Shown: in pieces, positions 50,639-59,729 of the stretch
Numbering within the stretch: position 1 is the stretch's first letter
Layout of the letters: every line of letters starts with the position of its first letter
Source: Aliirhizobium wenxiniae
Lineage (GTDB): Bacteria; Pseudomonadota; Alphaproteobacteria; Rhizobiales; Rhizobiaceae
Assembly: GCF_019511445.1 (NCBI RefSeq)
Contig: NZ_JAEUAN010000011.1
Coordinates: forward strand, 124,001 to 188,000
Direction of reading: 5' to 3'
Length of the DNA: 64,000 nucleotides
Translations under genes and position numbers: made by a program
The notes under the pieces: generated by a model
What the model was told of the DNA's origin: nothing
Databases searched by the model: none
What the model saw: only the letters and a program-made list of their open reading frames with translations

Positions 50639-53600
50639 TCAGGCCACCGATCTTTGCCAGCCTTCCTGTGCTTTCGCCGTAAAGTCATCGAAGGGCAGGG
50701 CGCGCGCGAAGGCGTAACCTTGCAGAAGGTCGCAGCCAAGCTTCTCGAGCATGTTGGCATGTTCGAAGGTTTCTACACCTTCCGCCACCGTTTCCAGGCC
50801 GAGGGATCGGGCGATGTCGACAATCGATCTTACCAGTGCAAGCTCCTGTGGCGAATGAAGGATCGGCAACACCAGCTGCTTGTCGATTTTCAGCCGCTTC
50901 GGTTTCAGCCTCAAAAGACTGACGATCGAGGTGTGTCCGGTGCCGAAATCATCGATCTCCACATCGATGCCGAGTTCCTTGATCCGGTCCAGATTGGCAA
51001 TGACGGCGCTATCACTGTCATCCAGGAAGATCGATTCTACCAGTTCGAAGGCGATTTCGCCGGGCGCGATCTGCAGGCCGCGCAGCATGTCGATCAGGTG
51101 CTCGTCATGCAGCCGCCGCGACGAGACGTTGACGGAAACTCTGGGCACCGCAACACCCATCGCTGCCCAGCGCATCTTGTCCTTCAGCACCGTTTCCAGC
51201 ATCAGCTGGTCGAGCGTCGCCGTGACGTTCAGGTCATCGGCAATCTTCAGGAACTGATCGGGAGCGAGTAGCCCCCGGCGTGGATGGCGCCAGCGGATAA
51301 GCGCTTCGACGCCCGTCAGCTTGTACGTTCCGGCGCTGATCTGCGGCTGGTACCAGGCGGTAAACTCATGATTTTCGATCGCCGCCAGCAGTTCGTCCGC
51401 GGTCCGCTTGTGGTCGATGATTTCCGCATGCAGGTTCTGCGTGAAGAATTCGAAGCTGTTGCGCCCCATGCCCTTGGCCCGGTAGAGTGCCAGGTCCGCA
51501 TTGACGAGAATGCGCCGCGCGTCGACATGCGTGCCGTTTGCTTCGGCAATGCCGATAGACACGCCGCAGCGGCAGGAAAAACCGTCGAAATCGAGCGGCT
51601 GGCGAAACTCGGAAATGATCCGCGCGGCGAGCTGTGCCAGCTCCTTCGAATTCGCCTGGTCATGCACGAGAATGACGAATTCGTCGCCGCCGATGCGTGC
51701 CACGATGTCTCGTTCGTGGACGTTATGCGTCAGGATTTTCGATGCATGTATAAGCATGGCATCACCTGCCGCATGGCCCAGCGTATCGTTGATCTGCTTG
51801 AAACGGTCGAGATCAAGATGAAGAAGAGCAAACTTCCGCCTGCCGGAAGAGCGCGACAGGGCGTCGAGTTCCATGTCCAGCTTGCGCCGGTTGGCAAGCA
51901 GGGTCAGGGGATCATGGAGCGCATTATGCTCGATCCGGCTTTTTGCCATCTCGAGCTCGCTGTTCTTGGCCTCTGCCTCCGTCTTGGCCTTCTGCAGCTC
52001 GACTGTGAGCGCGGTATCCTTGGTTACGTCAAAGGCGAGCCCGATCAGCTTTTTCGAGCCATTCTTGCCGGTATGCAGCTGGCCGACTGAACGCACGTAG
52101 CGGATCGAACCGTCCTCCTGCGGCACACGCACCACCAAGGCTTCCTTTGTCTGGCCGCTGAGATAAGCTCTCGATGCATTGATCGCGATAGGGCGATCCT
52201 CCGGCAATAGCAGGTTCAGCCAGCGTTCCTGGGCTACGATGCCGTTGGTGAACGGGATGCCGTAGAGCTGGCACATGCGGGCATCCCATGTCTCCGTGGC
52301 TTGCCCTGGCGTATATTCCCATATGCCGCAGCCGTATGAAGCAAGCGCCAGATCGAGCTTGCCCGACAGTTCCTCAAGCTCCTGTTCGCGGTTGGACAAT
52401 TCGTCCAGTGCGAGTTCGAGCTCGGCATTCTTGACTTCCGTATTTGCCTTCGCGTCACGCAGTGTCTGCGCCATCAACACATCGGCCGTCACATCCCAGA
52501 CGATGCCGGTCATGCGCTGGCTGCCATCGAGGTTTTCGTAACGTGCGCCAGCGGATCGCAGGTATCGGATCTCGCCGTCCGGCAGGGCTATACGATAGGT
52601 TTCCGTGCAGGACTCGTAAAGCCGCGCCCATTTCAGGAAATGCGCCTCCGCCTTGCTGCGGTCTTCAGCTCCGACCAGCTGAAGCAGCCCTTTCAATCTT
52701 TGCACATCCTGTGGAGAGTTCACACCGTGCAGCATCCGCGCCCGCCGGTCGAGATAGAGCTGCAGCCCATCGCCACTGACCTCCCAGATACCGATCTTGG
52801 AAGCCTCCATGGCGAGGTTGAAGCGCTGCGAAAGATCGAGCAGGCTGGCTTCTCGCGTTTTCAGTTCGGCGATATTCCGGTTGCGCTCCGAAAGAAGCCC
52901 GGTGGCGGCCACGATAGGCACGGTGATTGCTATAGCTCCCAGTGCCAGGAGCAGCCGGAAATGAGACTGATTTTCCGGAGCCGCATTCCAGCCGCTCTTC
53001 GGCGCAACCGAGAGCTCCCAATGTGAGCCGGCAACGTCCATCGCCTTTGTCAGTGGCGACTGGCTGTCAACGGTGTCGTCGCCGAGAAACGCCAGATAGT
53101 CCGGTTTGGCGTGATCGCGTAGTGAGAAGTTGATGTCCGCGAGGTTGATCGGGCTCGGCCATGCAGTGTCGCCATCAACCACCATTCCCGCTTCCTTCAG
53201 AAGCTGTGCCTTGTCGATGACGATTGCGAGTGCGCCCCACGGTTGGCGAAGTGCTTTTTCATCCGATATGACGGGGACAACGAGGGTCAGGTGGTTTTCC
53301 TGCGAACCGGTGACAATACTTGGCGATGCGCTGTTTTTTGCAACCGTCAGATCGACACTCAACCGCTCGATGTTGAATGGCAGAGAAGCGTCACCGGTCG
53401 ATATGCCCTCTAGCGTGTGGATCTCAGAAATCGAAAGGTCAGGGGCAAGCGCCAAGGCGGAAAAATGGCGATGGTTCTCGAAGGTTACCTCTATGAGCTG
53501 TCGGAGATGGCCCGAGGTGGCATCCTGTTCGCGAGCAAGGCGCTGGGCCAAGGACCTGGCGTCCCTGATGTCGTTCTCGATGCGTCCCGCAAGATTGCGC

Positions 53601-53788
53601 GTGATGGCAGATGCGGTGTTTTCCACATTTGTATGCAGGGCGTCACGTCCGGCTTCGGTGTTGCGTCGGTCAAGACGCAATGCGATCGCGATAATGCAGA
53701 GCGAAATTGTCAGTGCTACAAGCAGGGAGATTGGATTGGAGGCAATGAATTCGTGCCAGTTTAAATTTCTTGGCTGCCTGAAATTCAC
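50639..53788 (-). CDS. Membrane-bound GGDEF/EAL protein with CHASE-like sensor and two PAS domains
   Basis: 1049 residues. A membrane helix (about 18-40), an extracytoplasmic CHASE-type sensor (about 45-270) and a second helix (about 283-305) precede two PAS domains (about 320-455 and 475-605). The GGDEF domain has intact RIGGDEFVIL near 697-706, and the EAL domain has GVEALIRWRHPRRG near 823 with DDFGTGHTS. Both enzymatic motifs look active, so it can make and degrade cyclic di-GMP, with one activity probably dominating after sensing. The start is GTG. It is monocistronic. Confidence 0.94.
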   Translation of the reverse strand: MNFRQPRNLNWHEFIASNPISLLVALTISLCIIAIALRLDRRNTEAGRDALHTNVENTASAITRNLAGRIENDIRDARSLAQRLAREQDATSGHLRQLIEVTFENHRHFSALALAPDLSISEIHTLEGISTGDASLPFNIERLSVDLTVAKNSASPSIVTGSQENHLTLVVPVISDEKALRQPWGALAIVIDKAQLLKEAGMVVDGDTAWPSPINLADINFSLRDHAKPDYLAFLGDDTVDSQSPLTKAMDVAGSHWELSVAPKSGWNAAPENQSHFRLLLALGAIAITVPIVAATGLLSERNRNIAELKTREASLLDLSQRFNLAMEASKIGIWEVSGDGLQLYLDRRARMLHGVNSPQDVQRLKGLLQLVGAEDRSKAEAHFLKWARLYESCTETYRIALPDGEIRYLRSAGARYENLDGSQRMTGIVWDVTADVLMAQTLRDAKANTEVKNAELELALDELSNREQELEELSGKLDLALASYGCGIWEYTPGQATETWDARMCQLYGIPFTNGIVAQERWLNLLLPEDRPIAINASRAYLSGQTKEALVVRVPQEDGSIRYVRSVGQLHTGKNGSKKLIGLAFDVTKDTALTVELQKAKTEAEAKNSELEMAKSRIEHNALHDPLTLLANRRKLDMELDALSRSSGRRKFALLHLDLDRFKQINDTLGHAAGDAMLIHASKILTHNVHERDIVARIGGDEFVILVHDQANSKELAQLAARIISEFRQPLDFDGFSCRCGVSIGIAEANGTHVDARRILVNADLALYRAKGMGRNSFEFFTQNLHAEIIDHKRTADELLAAIENHEFTAWYQPQISAGTYKLTGVEALIRWRHPRRGLLAPDQFLKIADDLNVTATLDQLMLETVLKDKMRWAAMGVAVPRVSVNVSSRRLHDEHLIDMLRGLQIAPGEIAFELVESIFLDDSDSAVIANLDRIKELGIDVEIDDFGTGHTSIVSLLRLKPKRLKIDKQLVLPILHSPQELALVRSIVDIARSLGLETVAEGVETFEHANMLEKLGCDLLQGYAFARALPFDDFTAKAQEGWQRSVA

Positions 53789-54085
53789 CTGCTTAACGCC
53801 CCCTCATTAACTTATTGGATTTCGGAAATAGTGTATTATTCGGGCGTTAATTCATGATTTCAGGATGAATTGACTGGAGGGAGCAGCGGTTTCGCTTAAG
53901 CAATACTTAATTTTTCGAAATTCAAAATATTCTCAAAGGCGAAAATCGGCAGATAGTATAATTTTGTTAATAATAAAGCCTTGTTTTGCGCACGAAATGC
54001 CATGATCGCGAGCAATTTTTGCCACATTCCGAAGGCTATCTTTGCATCGAAACGAAACACCCGGACCTCGTCAAAGGCCTCTAAT
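53789..54085. other. AT-rich divergent intergenic region
   Basis: About 297 bases, markedly AT-richer than the surroundings, between the GGDEF/EAL gene and the DUF1344 gene. It should hold both promoters. TTTTTCG (53911) and CGAAAA (53940) could pair weakly. No gene or strong motif was found. Confidence 0.5.
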
Positions 54086-54343
54086 ATGCGCATGATCATC
54101 GCAACCCTGCTCGCCACCGCCAGCATCTTCTCGCCGCTCAACAGCTTCGCGCAGAGTGCGGATGTCGAGGCGACCATCAAGGCGGTGGATGTGAATGCGC
54201 TTATTCTGACGCTGGACGACGGCAAGGCCTATAAGCTCCCCGAAGAGTTCAACTTCGAAGGCTTGAAGGAAGGTGTTAAAGTTCTGGTCTTCTACACGAT
54301 GGTGGATGATAGCCGTATCGTAAATGATCTTGAGATCATTTAA
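54086..54343 (+). CDS. DUF1344-family small exported protein
   Basis: 85 residues with a signal peptide (MRMIIATLLATASIFSPLNSFAQS, cleavage after FAQ). The mature 60 residues (VEATIKAVDVNALILTLDDGKAYKLPEEFN) form a small all-beta pattern typical of DUF1344, a periplasmic family of unknown function common in rhizobia. ATG 54086, with AAAGG upstream, is chosen; an extension to 53981 is unlikely. It stands alone. Confidence 0.85.
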   Translation: MRMIIATLLATASIFSPLNSFAQSADVEATIKAVDVNALILTLDDGKAYKLPEEFNFEGLKEGVKVLVFYTMVDDSRIVNDLEII

Positions 54344-54385
54344 TACGCGGGCGAAATCCTTCGCACCTTCGATTGTATGACGGCA

Positions 54386-55003
54386 TCAGATCCAGGCGAT
54401 ATTGCCTTTGACGGCGATTGCATCGCCCGTTTCCCCATCGTTCAGTTCGATCCTGACGATACGGTCCTGATGGATCGGCATGTTGGCAGCCTCATCTTCA
54501 TCGACATTGCCGATGATGCGGAAAAGCGAACGCAACACCCCGCCGTGGCTGACAGAGATAGTCGGTCCCTTCAGCGAGGCAAGCCAAGCCCCAATGCGCC
54601 ATGAGAGGATCTCGTAGCTTTCGGCGTCTGCACCCGGCGGTATGAAGCTCCACTTGTTTTTCGAGCGTTCGCGCAGCCGCTCAGGTGCGGTCTTCTTGAT
54701 CTCGGCGGTGGTAAAGCCTTCCCAGTCACCGAAGGAAAGTTCCTTCAGCCGCTCGTCCGTCCGGTAGTCCATGGGATCGAGCCCCATGGCTGTCCGTATG
54801 CGCTCCATCGTCTCGCGGGTGCGCGAAAGAGGGCTTGCGACGAAATCGAACCCGTCGGCCGAGCCGACGAGTTCTTGAAGCATTTCTCCGTTGCGGGTTG
54901 CCTGTCCACGCCCGATCGCATTGATCGGAATGTCTTTTTGCCCCTGGAGACGGCCTTCGGCATTCCAGTCCGTCTGGCCGTGGCGGATCACATAGACGAG
55001 CAC
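54386..55003 (-). CDS. Histidine phosphatase family protein (phosphoglycerate-mutase-like)
   Basis: 205 residues. The catalytic RHG motif is in VYVIRHGQTDWNAEGRLQGQKD (His near 8), the second Arg and acid in FVASPLSRTRETMERI and LKELSFGDWEG, and the last His in ISVSHGGVLRSL. It removes phosphate from a small molecule; PhoE/GpmB-like members are broad, so the substrate is not assigned. It follows fabI by 15 bases and is probably co-transcribed. Confidence 0.9.
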   Translation of the reverse strand: MLVYVIRHGQTDWNAEGRLQGQKDIPINAIGRGQATRNGEMLQELVGSADGFDFVASPLSRTRETMERIRTAMGLDPMDYRTDERLKELSFGDWEGFTTAEIKKTAPERLRERSKNKWSFIPPGADAESYEILSWRIGAWLASLKGPTISVSHGGVLRSLFRIIGNVDEDEAANMPIHQDRIVRIELNDGETGDAIAVKGNIAWI

Positions 55004-55018
55004 GGCAAACTTCCTTTT

Positions 55019-55837
55019 TTAATCTTTGATGACCGCGATATCGGGAGCGTCGACGGCCTTCATGCCGATCGTGTGATAACCGCTATCGGCATGATGCACT
55101 TCGCCGGTTACCGAGCGCGACAGGTCAGAAAGCATGTAGAGGCCGACGTCGCCGATTTCCTCGATGGTGACGGTACGGCGCAGCGGTGCATTGTACTCGT
55201 TCCATTTCAGGATATAGCGGAAGTCGCCGATGCCGGATGCGGCAAGCGTCTTGATCGGGCCTGCCGAAATCGCGTTGACGCGGATGTTCTTCGGGCCAAG
55301 GTCGACGGCAAGATATTTGACGCTGGCTTCGAGAGCCGCCTTGGCAACGCCCATGACGTTGTAGTTCGGCATAACCTTTTCCGCACCGTAGTAGGTGAGG
55401 GTCAGCATGGAGCCGCCGTCGGTCATCAGCTTTTCGGCGCGGCGTGCGACGGACGTAAACGAATAAACAGAAATCTGCATCGTCTTCGTAAAGTTTTCAG
55501 CCGACGTGTCGACATAGCGGCCGGTCAGTTCGTCCTTGTCGGAAAAGCCGATGGCGTGGACGATGAAGTCGATCTTGCCCCAATGCTTTTCGATATTGGA
55601 GAAGACCTCGTCGATCGTCGCCTCGTCGGTGACGTCACAGTGGCCGGCCATGAACGCGCCGAGTTCAGCAGCCAGAGGTTCTACCCGCTTCTTCAGTGCA
55701 TCGCCCTGATAGGTGAAGGCCACTTCGCCGCCATTGTCGACGATGGCCTTGGCAATGCCCCATGCGATCGAGCGATTGTTCGCGACGCCCATGATGAGCC
55801 CGCGCTTGCCTGCCATAAGGCCGGATGCCTGAACCAT
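55019..55837 (-). CDS. fabI: Enoyl-[acyl-carrier-protein] reductase (NADH)
   Basis: 272 residues from ATG 55837. It reduces trans-2-enoyl-ACP in the last step of fatty-acid elongation. The cofactor motif is GLIMGVANNRSIAWGIA (about 13-29), HAIGFSDKDEL follows, and the active site Y-X6-K is in NYNVMGVAKAALEAS (about 161-175), matching FabI rather than FabG. ISAGPIKTLAASGI is the usual substrate loop. A histidine phosphatase follows in the same transcript. A second fabI copy is common in rhizobia and cannot be excluded elsewhere. Confidence 0.96.
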   Translation of the reverse strand: MVQASGLMAGKRGLIMGVANNRSIAWGIAKAIVDNGGEVAFTYQGDALKKRVEPLAAELGAFMAGHCDVTDEATIDEVFSNIEKHWGKIDFIVHAIGFSDKDELTGRYVDTSAENFTKTMQISVYSFTSVARRAEKLMTDGGSMLTLTYYGAEKVMPNYNVMGVAKAALEASVKYLAVDLGPKNIRVNAISAGPIKTLAASGIGDFRYILKWNEYNAPLRRTVTIEEIGDVGLYMLSDLSRSVTGEVHHADSGYHTIGMKAVDAPDIAVIKD

Positions 55838-55988
55838 TGTGTAATCCCTGACACGAAAAAATGAATGCTGCCTATGGCATAGGCAGCACCAGGGTTCAAG
55901 CATGCGTCAAATCATCAACTGTTAAGAGGCTGTAAAAAAAGAGCGCGTGGCTGGCGATGGCGTCATCGCTCTGTCACACTTGCCTTTC

Positions 55989-57128
55989 TCACAGATAGAG
56001 CCCGTCGCGCATCAGCCGCATGAGATCGGTGACCTTGGCGTCCGGTGTTTCCAAAAGCACGATGCGAAGTTCGACCACAAGGTCGCCGCGTCCTGTCTCA
56101 TCGTGAAGGCCAAGCCCTTCGATCGTGATCGTGCGGTCCGAGCCGGACCAACTCGGAATTTCGATTGAGCGAGGGCCGGTGGGCGTTTCCACCTGCGCTT
56201 CGCCGCCAAGAACTGCATCCTGAAGCGAAATGGGCAGGACGATATGAAGGTTGAAGTCCCTGACGATATAGATCTCGTCGCGGGCCGCCTTCAGCGTCAC
56301 GACAAGGTCGCCCTGCTTCATGTTCGGAAGCTTGAGGCCCTGGCCCGCGAGGCGAATCACATGCCCGTCGGTTGCTCCGCGTTCGATCGGGACACGAATT
56401 TCCCGGTCGTCGGAGAGCTTGATGGTCACCGGTTTCAGGGCAATGAATTCCGCCACGGTCACCTTTGCCTCGACGAGAAGATCCGGTGCCTTTTCCGGTG
56501 CAGGTGCAGAACCGCGGATGCGATTGAAAAGATTGGCGATCAGGTCGACCGCCATCATCGGCAGAGGAGAGCGAAGCTCCGGTGCAGGACCGTCTTTGGC
56601 AACGGTTTCTGCAGCTTTCGGCTCTGTCGTATTGTCGGGATGTTCCTTGGCGCGCTCGCGCGCTTCGGGGCCGCCGCCGAAAATACGCTCGATGGTTTCT
56701 TCCGGGCTCTCGCTCGGCTTCTTGCCTGTCTTTGGTTTGGCTTGCTCGTTGCCTGTGGTCTTCGCCTTCGTGGTGTCCGCCTTCGTTTGCGTCTTGGCTG
56801 CTTCGGACTGGGCGCGGGCCGCCTGGGCCCGTGCCAGTTCCTCCATCACCTTTTCCGCATTGGCACGCGCAGCCTTGGCGCGTTCGGCCGCATCACGCTG
56901 CTGCATGATCGTCTGGTGCATGTCTGCGGCTCGGTCATAACGGCGGCGGCGTTCCGGGTCCTTGAGCAATTCATAGGCCTGCCCGACCTCCGCAAACCGG
57001 TCCGTCGCGCTCGGATCGTCGCGATTGTGGTCGGGATGGATCGTCTTGGCTTTCGTCCGCCAGGCCGCCTTTATTTCGTCGGCATCGGCGTTCCGTCTGA
57101 CGCCGAGGATGGAATAGGGATCACGCAT
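55989..57128 (-). CDS. DnaJ-like co-chaperone (CbpA type, no zinc finger)
   Basis: 379 residues. The J domain (1-68, MRDPYSILGVRRNADADE with the HPD motif in IHPDHNRDD) stimulates DnaK. A long Ala/Lys/Thr-rich, low-complexity linker (about 80-185) follows, then DnaJ C-terminal substrate-binding domains (about 215-375, with IALKPVTIKLSDDREIRVPIERG and QDAVLGGEAQVETPTG). The cysteine-rich zinc finger of true DnaJ is absent. ATG 57128 is chosen over the in-frame start at 57194. It is upstream of fabI, 151 bases away. Confidence 0.92.
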   Translation of the reverse strand: MRDPYSILGVRRNADADEIKAAWRTKAKTIHPDHNRDDPSATDRFAEVGQAYELLKDPERRRRYDRAADMHQTIMQQRDAAERAKAARANAEKVMEELARAQAARAQSEAAKTQTKADTTKAKTTGNEQAKPKTGKKPSESPEETIERIFGGGPEARERAKEHPDNTTEPKAAETVAKDGPAPELRSPLPMMAVDLIANLFNRIRGSAPAPEKAPDLLVEAKVTVAEFIALKPVTIKLSDDREIRVPIERGATDGHVIRLAGQGLKLPNMKQGDLVVTLKAARDEIYIVRDFNLHIVLPISLQDAVLGGEAQVETPTGPRSIEIPSWSGSDRTITIEGLGLHDETGRGDLVVELRIVLLETPDAKVTDLMRLMRDGLYL

Positions 57129-57378
57129 TGTGAGACCACCGGTTACGCTTTTGACAGCGGGTCCGGCATAATCGCGACCCCGCCGATAATACACTTAAAC
57201 ACGGGCCACACAGTGCCATCATGCGCTGCTCGCTGCTCCGATTTTCTCTGAATGACAGAGTAGAAGCGCAGTCCTGAATCAGTGGTTACAATGCGAGGTG
57301 ACGACGGAGGTGTGGTGAAGGAAGGGTTAATGCGGTGTCGGATTTGGAAACAATTCCGCGCGACGCGGCGATTTGACC

Positions 57379-57810
57379 TTAGCCTTGTCTATCGAAGGCA
57401 GTCAGCATCCAGTCGCCGCTTCCGGTCATGCAGGTCTGGCCGGCAAAAACGGCGATGCCTTCATAGGAATGACGGGTTGTCTTGAAGGCGCGGCATATGC
57501 GGCCTTGGGCGCTGTCTTCCTGGATAACGGATACGACACCCGCACTCCCGGTCGCGGCATTTGCCCATGGAAGGGGAGTGTTGCCCATCTTGGCGAGATC
57601 GGCGGAGGTAACGGCGTTACGCACCGTCGCTTCGTCAGAAAGGCTGGTCTCTGACTGCGGCTTGCCCGCAACGGTTCCGGTCGCAAGCGATCGGTCGACC
57701 TTGCTCGAGCCTCCGAACAAGTCGAGGCTGCTGGTACATCCCGCGAGCGACAGCGTCAGCGTGGCGAGGCAAATTGCAGCGCCGCCCTTGCGGCCCCAGC
57801 ACTTTGTCAT
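57379..57810 (-). CDS. RT0821/Lpp0805-family surface lipoprotein
   Basis: 143 residues from ATG 57810. The N-terminus is a lipoprotein signal (MTKCWGRKGGAAICLATLTLSLAGC) with lipobox LAGC. The mature part ends in GRICRAFKTTRHSYEGIAVFAGQTCMTGSGDWML, the 17-kDa surface-antigen domain with two cysteines. It is predicted in the outer membrane. A GTG start at 57837 is possible. It is divergent from pdxH, as in related genomes. Function is unknown. Confidence 0.88.
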   Translation of the reverse strand: MTKCWGRKGGAAICLATLTLSLAGCTSSLDLFGGSSKVDRSLATGTVAGKPQSETSLSDEATVRNAVTSADLAKMGNTPLPWANAATGSAGVVSVIQEDSAQGRICRAFKTTRHSYEGIAVFAGQTCMTGSGDWMLTAFDRQG

Positions 57811-57901
57811 TTCGGTCCACTTTGCTATCACTGACACCTAATATCCTGTCCGGCGCTTCGTCTCGGGCATGTTCGAGCAGATTGGGAGTATTTAAGTCAA
57901 T

Positions 57902-58522
57902 ATGTCTGGAAGTGAGTTAACAACCGGTGACTTCACCGAAGAATCTGAACCCTTCACTCTTTTCGCCCGTTGGTTGAAGGATGCGGAAGGTTCCGAGCCT
58001 AACGATCCAAACGCGGTTGCGGTTGCAACGGTCGACGAAGACGGCCTGCCTAACGTGCGCATGGTGCTGTTGAAAGGCTTCGACGAGCACGGTTTCGTCT
58101 TCTACACGAATTTCGAAAGCCAGAAGGGGCAGGAAATCCTCGGCCAGAAGAAGGCTGCCATGTGTTTCCACTGGAAATCGCTGCGCCGCCAGGTGCGCAT
58201 TCGGGGGCCGGTAGAGGTTGTCAGTGATGCCGAGGCCGATGCCTATTACGCATCGCGCCCGCGCGGTAGCCGTATCGGCGCCTGGGCGTCAAAACAGTCG
58301 CGGCCGCTTGAGGGACGTTTTGCGTTGGAAAAGGCAGTGGCCGAATACGCCGCGCGTTACGCGATCGGTGAAATCCCGCGGCCGTCCTATTGGTCCGGCT
58401 TCCGCATAAAGCCAACATCAATCGAATTCTGGCACGATCGCCAGTTCCGCCTGCATGACCGCGTCGAATTTCGACGTGATGATCCAGCCGGTCACTGGAA
58501 CAAGGTGCGGATGTATCCGTGA
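57902..58522 (+). CDS. pdxH: Pyridoxamine 5'-phosphate oxidase
   Basis: 206 residues. It oxidises pyridoxamine or pyridoxine 5'-phosphate to pyridoxal 5'-phosphate using [29 protein letters not shown] (about 50-75) is the FMN-binding region, [17 protein letters not shown] follows, and the C-terminus [13 protein letters not shown] and WNKVRMYP are family hallmarks, including the terminal Pro. The start is preceded by AAGTCAAT, a weak ribosome site. It is divergent from a surface lipoprotein gene. Confidence 0.96.
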   Translation: MSGSELTTGDFTEESEPFTLFARWLKDAEGSEPNDPNAVAVATVDEDGLPNVRMVLLKGFDEHGFVFYTNFESQKGQEILGQKKAAMCFHWKSLRRQVRIRGPVEVVSDAEADAYYASRPRGSRIGAWASKQSRPLEGRFALEKAVAEYAARYAIGEIPRPSYWSGFRIKPTSIEFWHDRQFRLHDRVEFRRDDPAGHWNKVRMYP

Positions 58523-58589
58523 GCGGCCGCAATTGCGTTAAAACAGAGACGTAGGGCAGTTTCGCGTTTCAGGGAAAGGCGGAAAAACT

Positions 58590-59642
58590 CTATCGTTTCA
58601 GCGCGAAGGGAATGCCGGAGGCGAGCGCCGAAACGTAGCGCGCCTTCTGGTAATAGCCGTTCAGCGAGACACGCGGCAGGGCGGTTGGCCTTGAAAGGTC
58701 GGCCGCGGTCAGCATCCCAGGTTGTGTCGTAAGCCCGATCACAAAACCGAGATCACGGGCAGTCTGGAACTCCCGCGGCCCGACTGCGTCCCGGCTTCCA
58801 TAGGGATAAGCGATGGCGGTTGGCCGCTTGCCCGTAAGATCGGCCAGCCAATCGGCCGATTTGCGCATCTCGTCCGTGGCTTCTTCTGCTGCGAGACGGC
58901 ATAGCTTGCGATGCGTCACCGTATGGGCGCCGAGCGAAACCAGCGGATGGGTCGAAAACTCCTTGAGCTCTTCCGGTCCCATGAGAAGCTCGCGGGTGAT
59001 GGCGAGCGGATCGATATCGTATGTCTGCGCCAGGCGGCAGAGATCCGCGACGGCCTCATCTTCCTTGTGCGCCCAGACATAGCTGGCAAAGCGGAAGAAT
59101 GTGTCCAGTTGCTGCGTCGGCGTGTTCAGGTCCAGCGTTTCCGTGCCACTCCCGAAATCGAAGCTGACACGCTTCTGTTCGCGCAGTAGCCTGCCCATGA
59201 TTTCCCACCACAGCGGTTGCCGGTGTTCGGCCAGTCCCTGCGCGATGAAAACGGTGAAGGGCACCTCGTGTCGGGCGAAAACCGGCAGCGCATGTTCCGC
59301 ATTGTTGCGGTACCCGTCATCGAGGGTGAAGACCGCGAACGGCTTTCCTGATGAGGTTTTCAGCCGCGCCGGCACATCCGATAGAGCGATGAAATCGTAA
59401 CCGAGAGACGCCAACTGCGTGATCGCGAGATCAAGAAATTCCGGCGTCACGTCCAGATGCCGGTTGGGGCCGATGATCGAGGAGGTCTCTGGCCGGACAT
59501 GGTGTAGGGTGAAGATGACGCCCGAACCGCGCGCGGCCTTCATCAGGCCGCTAGCGGCAGTCAGCGCAGAGGCTTCCAGCCCGGCACCGATCAGCCAGCG
59601 CTTGACGTTGCGACGCCAGATCGCCTTTGCCTTGTTCTTCAT
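58590..59642 (-). CDS. Polysaccharide deacetylase family protein (NodB homology)
   Basis: 350 residues. The NodB domain (about 95-320) has FTLDDGYRNN, whose tandem Asp residues include the zinc ligand, and LGAHTVTHRKLCRL with the two metal histidines. YPYGSRDAVG is the later conserved motif. It should de-N-acetylate or de-O-acetylate an envelope polysaccharide. The Arg/Lys-rich N-terminal 20 residues are not a typical signal peptide. It is not linked to nod genes, so a nodulation role is not implied. Confidence 0.9.
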   Translation of the reverse strand: MKNKAKAIWRRNVKRWLIGAGLEASALTAASGLMKAARGSGVIFTLHHVRPETSSIIGPNRHLDVTPEFLDLAITQLASLGYDFIALSDVPARLKTSSGKPFAVFTLDDGYRNNAEHALPVFARHEVPFTVFIAQGLAEHRQPLWWEIMGRLLREQKRVSFDFGSGTETLDLNTPTQQLDTFFRFASYVWAHKEDEAVADLCRLAQTYDIDPLAITRELLMGPEELKEFSTHPLVSLGAHTVTHRKLCRLAAEEATDEMRKSADWLADLTGKRPTAIAYPYGSRDAVGPREFQTARDLGFVIGLTTQPGMLTAADLSRPTALPRVSLNGYYQKARYVSALASGIPFALKR

Positions 59643-59729
59643 GGTTCCCGCAGCCCACCCCAGGGCAGATGTGCCCGATATGGGACAGGCTAGTCCCGAC
59701 CCGTTAAACCTTGCTGAATGACGGCTGGC

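Noticed and set aside
57282..57485. Short plus-strand open frame downstream of the dnaJ-like promoter region
   Set aside because: It overlaps the end of the surface lipoprotein gene on the other strand and lacks a convincing start or composition.
58590..59642. Nodulation gene nodB
   Set aside because: Only the NodB-type deacetylase domain is shared; length and context differ, and no other nod gene or nod box is present.
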